In this document: piece after piece, positions 62,470 through 64,000 of the stretch
Layout of the letters: every line of letters starts with the position of its first letter
How positions within the stretch are numbered: the first letter of the stretch is position 1
DNA from: Cycas panzhihuaensis
Lineage: Eukaryota; Cycadophyta
Assembly: GCA_023213395.1 (NCBI GenBank)
Contig: CM041465.1
Span: forward strand, 140,747,741-140,811,740
Reading direction: 5' to 3'
Length of the DNA: 64,000 nt
Position numbers and translations under genes: made by a program
The notes under the pieces: generated by a model
What the model saw: only the letters and a program-made list of their open reading frames with translations
Database searches by the model: none
Told to the model about the DNA's origin: nothing

Positions 62470-64000
62470 GTCTCCCTTAATATTTATTTCATTTTTCTTG
62501 ACACCTAAACCATCCCTAAGAGTCTAGAATCCATTATATGCTAATTGTTTAGTAAAAATATTAACTAATTATTCTTCTATCAGCATGTATATTATGTCAA
62601 GTACCCCTTTTTGGATTAATACTTGAATAAAGTAATGGTACACCTCAATATTCTTGGTGCAAGTGTATAATATATGATATGTTCCAATCTTTAAATTACT
62701 TTGATTATCACAATATAAGATAGTTGACTCTAATTATTATAGTACTATGTTCTCTAGAATCTATTATAATTAAATGGATTTGGTAACTAATATAACTACA
62801 ACTTTGTACCCTACTTCAGTAGAGGATAAAATTATATATATATATATTTTTTTACTCCATATAATGGTAGCTAAATGAAAACTAAAATAATATCTAGAAG
62901 TTAATATTTTATTATCTATGTAACTAACCCAATTAGGATATATGGATTCTATCAACTTGAAACTATCAAGATACTAGAATTTAAGTCTATAGTGAATCAT
63001 CCCTTTCAAGTATTTAAGGATCCTCTTTATAACATTCTAGTGACTTTATTTTGACACTACCATAAACTTGATACCATTCCAATTGTAAAAGATATATTAG
63101 GTTTGGTAGTAATTAGATATATTAGACTTCCCACTAGTTATCTATATAATGTTGAATCAACATCTAGTTCATCATCTTTCACTATCAATATGGAAACTAG
63201 CTCCATGAGGTTAGTCATAGGTTTATAGTCAAGTGTACTTTGCTTATGAGATGAAAATATGCTCAGGTCTTTGACATACTTCCACTCTAAGAAAGTTGTA
63301 CTCCTTAAATCTATCATCTCAAAGTAATCAAATTTCATATGTAATTTTTACATAATAAAAAAATCTAATTTAGTTTAATCATTTTGAAGTCCACCCATAT
63401 TAAACCTTAGCCCTTGATCACATAAGCTCTCCATGTGACTTCCTACTTATACATCTTAGGGTTGATCCAGATTTCAAAAAATATAAAAAATAATTAAAAT
63501 TTTAATCGCGCTTATAATTTCTTTTATGAATTTAAATAATCCTTTCAAAATATTTATTTATATAAATCTTTAAACTATACTTGTTAAGTCTCCATTATTC
63601 AATTTGTGGATTGCATGCATGCAAAATGCTTCTTTGTGGATGTATGTGATGATAGGGTCATGGCATTTTCTTTGTACATCTTCCTCCTTTCATATAGTTG
63701 GTAATTGATTTCTAGTATGGTAAGGGTTTTGCATAGAAATAGTTTTTCATGCATACAGGATTTTATAGATAACAAGTGGCAGTTCTATATTCTTTATCAT
63801 AGGGTTGAGCACCTATCGACCTAAATGATGATGTGACCAATCAATTATCAAGGAGTAGCATACCCTAAGGCAAAAGGGAAGAATATAGTTTGTCCATGTT
63901 CTTTGATGTGTTTGGTGGATATAGGCAATCTTTGTATATAATGGTGTGGATTTATCCATGGTAGTAGTGGTGGAATATTGGAAATACAAGCAATAAGAAT
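62470..64000 (-). mobile_element. array unit 4 interior, cut by the window edge
   Basis: RNase H and RT tail 62,473-63,338 (the open frame from 63,338 is the same MKFDYFEMIDLRS fragment), segment S to about 63,530, then the start of the 5' region. A short (TA)n replaces the GATTATTTTT of other units at about 62,835. Confidence 0.8.

Larger units (their letters stand above)
47026..64000 (-). repeat. tandem array of a 3.28-kb LTR element
   Basis: Four LTRs (47,026-47,416 truncated; 50,149-50,701; 53,433-53,985; 61,917-62,469) alternate with four interiors. The period is about 3,280-3,285 bp once the 5.2-kb insertion in the third unit is removed. Units are nearly identical by eye. Each interior, read on the - strand from its PBS, has a 1.66-kb 5' region, segment S, a copia RT tail with RNase H, and a PPT. 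The array runs off the right edge of the window. Confidence 0.85.

Overview
This window is intergenic chromosomal DNA from a plant with a large, repeat-filled genome. I see no intact host gene, tRNA or rRNA. Almost everything I can read is LTR retrotransposon in various states of decay: Ty1/copia gag-pol (five lineages or copies), one Ty3/gypsy pol, and several non-autonomous LTR elements. The DNA is strongly A+T rich, and the decay is biased. Many in-frame stops are TAA/TAG where the family context expects Gln, and substitutions such as protease DSGA to DFGV are all C-to-T. That is the footprint of deaminated methylcytosine. A gymnosperm is my best guess; Welwitschia is known for this kind of AT skew. 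The assignment is an inference, not a proof.

Layout. At 0.6-3.3 kb lies a small LTR element with paired 323/324-bp LTRs. At 3.3-10.8 kb is AT-rich sequence with a long (TA)n tract, a hairpin, a remnant resembling a plant mobile domain (7.75-8.05 kb) and a possible LTR end plus primer-binding site (9.0 kb). At 10.8-17.9 kb is a decayed copia on the + strand whose gag is split by a non-autonomous LTR element (11,192-14,660). At 17.9-23.9 kb is a decayed gypsy pol on the - strand whose RT is split by a sister of that element (19,773-23,548, target duplication CATGG). At 24.2-28.9 kb is a full-length but dead copia gag-pol on the - strand. At 28.9-32.8 kb is a diverged 1.7-kb direct repeat. At 32.8-35.0 kb is an LTR followed by a truncated copia. 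At 35-44.7 kb is mostly unassigned DNA with a second mobile-domain-like remnant, microsatellites and purine/pyrimidine tracts. At 44.7-64 kb is a tandem array of a 3.28-kb LTR element (LTR-internal-LTR-internal-LTR...), with a much younger 5.2-kb copia inserted in the third unit (54,516-59,714, target duplication AATCA).

The main discovery is the pair of sister non-autonomous LTR elements. They share LTRs, primer site, a 3' backbone and a polypurine tract, but carry different pieces of host genes. The copy at 11-14.7 kb holds a SEC14/CRAL-TRIO lipid-transfer fragment joined in one reading frame to an ankyrin-repeat fragment. The copy at 20-23.5 kb holds the N-terminal part of a NAP1-related histone chaperone (NRP1/SET-like). 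This looks like a gene-fragment-capturing retroelement family with an exchangeable cargo region. The second notable structure is the head-to-tail LTR array.

All domain calls were made by reading translations by eye. Boundaries inside decayed elements are approximate unless tied to an LTR end, primer site or target duplication.
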